A DNA stretch of 64,000 bases. Source: Deltaproteobacteria bacterium. GTDB lineage: Bacteria; Myxococcota_A; Polyangia; Polyangiales; Ga0077539. Where the stretch lies: contig CANJUR010000003.1 in assembly GCA_947477565.1 (NCBI GenBank), positions 1 to 64,000 of the forward strand. Reading direction: 5' to 3'. The position numbers and the translations under genes were made by a program. The notes beneath the pieces are model-generated. The model was not told where the DNA came from and ran no database searches. It worked only from the letters and a program-made list of their open reading frames with translations. Positions 61,996-64,000 of the stretch are shown here, one piece after another. Every line of letters begins with the position of its first letter. The first letter of the stretch is position 1.

Positions 61996-62892
61996 GTGGT
62001 GAGATTTCGTCTTCGCTTCCTGCTGCAGGAGCATGATCTCCCATCAGGGGAGACCGTTCTTGGGCGCAGTCCTGACTGCCATATCACGATCGAAGATCCG
62101 CTGATTTCGAGGCAACACGCTCGCATTGTGGTCGAAGCCGGGGTGGTCACGTTCCACGATCTGGGGAGTCGAAACGGATCGCGGATCAACGGGCGGCCGG
62201 TGAGCGGCACGCAGGTGCTAGCCGACCAGGATCGCGTGCGTCTCGGAGCGCAGGAGTTGGTCTTCTTCCGGATGGAGACCTCCCAGTTTGCAGCACGCTC
62301 CACGGGCGCCATGCGCCTGTGCGGTCGGTGCAAGACGCCATTTCCGGAGGGTCCGCTCGTGTGTCCCCACTGCGGCCACGCCGTGACCGCGGTTCGCGAG
62401 GAGGAGACGTTTCCGGGCATCAGCGTTCCCGTCCGGCGTGCGTGGATGGCGCAAATGTTTGGCGACTTCATGGACCGGGCGCTGCCGCAGGGGAAGTTTG
62501 CCGAGGCCGACCGCATTCTCCGGCGCGCCGCAGAGGAGGAGGAAGAGCGCATCGCGGGGGGGGAAATCGACGCAGTTTCCCTGGCCCGAATTGCCGAGTA
62601 CGCGCTCAAACTTGCGCTGCTCAAGCGAGATTCGCAGTGGGTGTGTTGGGTTCTCGACGCCTATCGCCGCGCCAGAAAGGTTCCGCCTGCCTCGGTGGTC
62701 GCTGAGCTTGAAGCACTGAGCGACCTGACGGGCTTTCCGCAGGCGGTCGATCGCCTGCTCGTCGTGCTCCATGCGGCGGAGGCACCCGTCGCCGAGGAAC
62801 ACGCCCCGCAATTGGCGGCCCTGGAGTTGCTGGCCGAACGAGTCTCCAGGGCATCTTCGGTGGTTACGAGCACCACCGAAGATCCGTCGTAG
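61996..62892 (+). CDS. FHA-domain protein with zinc ribbon
   Basis: 298 residues from GTG at 61996. The FHA domain (residues 1-95) has the phosphothreonine-binding signature VLGRSPDC, SRQHA and GSRNGSRING. A zinc ribbon follows (Cys109, Cys112, Cys123, Cys126: CGRC, CPHC). The C-terminal half is helical (EADRILRRAAEEEEERIA, TGFPQAVDRLLVVL) and acidic. FHA proteins read phosphothreonine made by Ser/Thr kinases, which are abundant in myxobacteria. No kinase gene lies in the window. Confidence 0.88.
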   Translation: MVRFRLRFLLQEHDLPSGETVLGRSPDCHITIEDPLISRQHARIVVEAGVVTFHDLGSRNGSRINGRPVSGTQVLADQDRVRLGAQELVFFRMETSQFAARSTGAMRLCGRCKTPFPEGPLVCPHCGHAVTAVREEETFPGISVPVRRAWMAQMFGDFMDRALPQGKFAEADRILRRAAEEEEERIAGGEIDAVSLARIAEYALKLALLKRDSQWVCWVLDAYRRARKVPPASVVAELEALSDLTGFPQAVDRLLVVLHAAEAPVAEEHAPQLAALELLAERVSRASSVVTSTTEDPS

Positions 62893-62916
62893 CCCTGACG
62901 GGCGAGAGCTTTCAGT

Positions 62917-63999
62917 TCAGGGAGCGGAGCCGGTGTGGCTGAGGGAATCCGCGAGCTGACGGTGGTCTTGCGCAAGTGTGTCGACGAGAGTGCGGAGGTT
63001 TCGCACCCGCGCGACATACTCAGACCATGGCCGGGTGAGACCACCCATCGCGATAGACCCGAGTCCGCCGCTCACCGACACCGGAACGGCCACCGTGCCG
63101 AACATGTTCGGAGCTGCGAGATCGCCGCCGGCGTAAAGCTGCCGGGTTGGCGGGGTACCCGCTAGCGCCGGGGTGATCGGCACCGCGCCCGCAGGGTCGG
63201 CCGTGCCGAGCGAAACGAGCGTGCTGATAAGCCGCGGACCACCCTCAGGACCCGCCGCGAAGACCACTCCGAGACGCTGGTATTCACCGCGAACCCGCTG
63301 AAGATCTTGCATCGACGTCTGGATGAGGCGAAGGCCCGGCTGAGTGGTGCCCTGGTGACGCCGCAGATCGCCCCATGCTTGTGCGAGTTCGAACTGAACC
63401 TTCATCAACTTCTGGACGATGTCCGGGCGGAGACGACCTACGCGGCCCGCATAGACATCGGGCATCAACGGCGGTTCCGGTGGCTGGGCCGCAAACCACG
63501 TCACGAGTTCCTCATCGACGGTCGCGGTCTGCGGCGCTGCGGCAGGCTGGCCGGCCGGGTCTTCACCCTGCGCCGGGATGCCCGCCGCAGTGGCCGCGTG
63601 GTCCACCTTGTTCTTCATCGTCGCGATCACGGCGCCGGCGCTATCGACGCTGCGACGAATGTCGGCGATGGCTTCGACCGTACGGGCGCCCTGACTGCGG
63701 GTCTCCATGAACCCGCCCATCAGGAATCCGCCCACGAGAGCGACCGCGCCGACGACCACGAACCCCAGAATCGCGCCGGTGTTCTTCCGGCCGACCTCCA
63801 TGTCACTCACTGCCTTGTCGTCGAAGACAAGACGAATCTCCTGGGGCGCATCGGCAACGGAGGCCGATGCGAACGGGTCCGCGGCCATCGCCCGCGCCCT
63901 CTCCTGTGCCGCCCGCTCGGCGACGGCCCGCGTCGCACGCTCGGCGGCCTGCCTGGACTCCTCCGCGGCGCGCGCCTCGCCGGCAGCCTTGTCGGCCAT
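62917..63999 (-). CDS. Ala-rich single-pass membrane protein (5' end probably beyond window)
   Basis: About 360 residues visible; the ATG at 63999 is at the window edge, so the real start is uncertain. Residues 1-45 are an Ala/Glu/Arg helix (AEESRQAAERATRAVAERAA). A transmembrane helix (AILGFVVVGAVALVGGFLMG) near 87-107 is followed by a periplasmic coiled segment (TVEAIADIRRSVDSAGAVIA) and a Pro/Gly-rich end with VRNLRTLVDTLAQDHRQLAD. The function is unknown; it may relate to the divergent FHA protein by position only. Confidence 0.7.
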   Translation of the reverse strand: MADKAAGEARAAEESRQAAERATRAVAERAAQERARAMAADPFASASVADAPQEIRLVFDDKAVSDMEVGRKNTGAILGFVVVGAVALVGGFLMGGFMETRSQGARTVEAIADIRRSVDSAGAVIATMKNKVDHAATAAGIPAQGEDPAGQPAAAPQTATVDEELVTWFAAQPPEPPLMPDVYAGRVGRLRPDIVQKLMKVQFELAQAWGDLRRHQGTTQPGLRLIQTSMQDLQRVRGEYQRLGVVFAAGPEGGPRLISTLVSLGTADPAGAVPITPALAGTPPTRQLYAGGDLAAPNMFGTVAVPVSVSGGLGSIAMGGLTRPWSEYVARVRNLRTLVDTLAQDHRQLADSLSHTGSAP

Positions 64000-64000
64000 C

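Overview
This 64 kb window is GC-rich and densely packed with genes. It is most likely chromosome from a Myxococcota (Polyangia-like) bacterium. The evidence is the large number of lipoproteins with Asp/Thr/Ala-rich spacers, Cys-rich secreted proteins, Gly/Pro/Gln repeat proteins, a bacterial topoisomerase VI, an FHA protein, GTG and TTG starts and heavy gene overlap. The lineage is inferred from gene style only; no rRNA or tRNA gene was found. There is no prophage, CRISPR array or intact mobile element. The only mobile-element trace is a broken IS5-type transposase near 39.4-39.8 kb.

Layout. 0-6.5 kb: end of a TonB-dependent receptor with an overlapping lipoprotein gene, an aldehyde dehydrogenase, a protein with ten NPF motifs, an unknown small ORF, a propeller-like protein and a MarR regulator. 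6.5-14 kb: RadA, a large outer-membrane barrel, RNase J, a family 2 glycosyltransferase and a Cys-rich lipoprotein with an 18-bp minisatellite. 14-18 kb (minus strand): purM-purN-FAD oxidoreductase, overlapping, followed by a lone protein that looks like a tandem-domain microcompartment shell protein. 18-27 kb (plus strand): rhodanese-MoeB/ThiF fusion, SRPBCC protein, then a tightly packed GH31 lipoprotein, HAD hydrolase and MacA/ATPase/MacB exporter, and a lipoprotein. 27-30 kb (minus strand): thiS-thiG-small lipoprotein-thiE-YbjN thiamine cluster.

30-39 kb: prion-like repeat membrane protein (DUF4870-like), alpha/beta-hydrolase lipoprotein, propeller-like lipoprotein, greA, a decayed recG C-terminus, and a membrane sulfatase-fold protein with HEAT-like repeats. 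39-42 kb is a scar zone: IS remnant, imperfect inverted repeat, a deoxyhypusine-synthase-family gene and an internally deleted metallo-beta-lactamase-fold gene. 42-48 kb: long-form dCTP deaminase, both subunits of topoisomerase VI, enoyl-CoA hydratase. 48-58 kb: an unusual 5'-nucleotidase/beta-barrel fusion, an acyl-CoA carboxylase carboxyltransferase, lipoproteins, a PlsC acyltransferase, a carboxylesterase and an ABC-F ATPase. 58-64 kb: thioredoxin-fold lipoprotein, KirBac-type potassium channel, DsbD-like thiol transporter, NifU-like iron-sulfur protein, FHA/zinc-ribbon protein and the C-terminal part of an Ala-rich membrane protein.

No single multi-gene system dominates the window. The most notable items are the complete bacterial topoisomerase VI pair, the orphan shell-like protein, the NPF-repeat protein, the prion-like membrane protein, the nucleotidase-barrel fusion and the deoxyhypusine-synthase homologue. 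All functions are assigned from sequence reading alone, without database searches.
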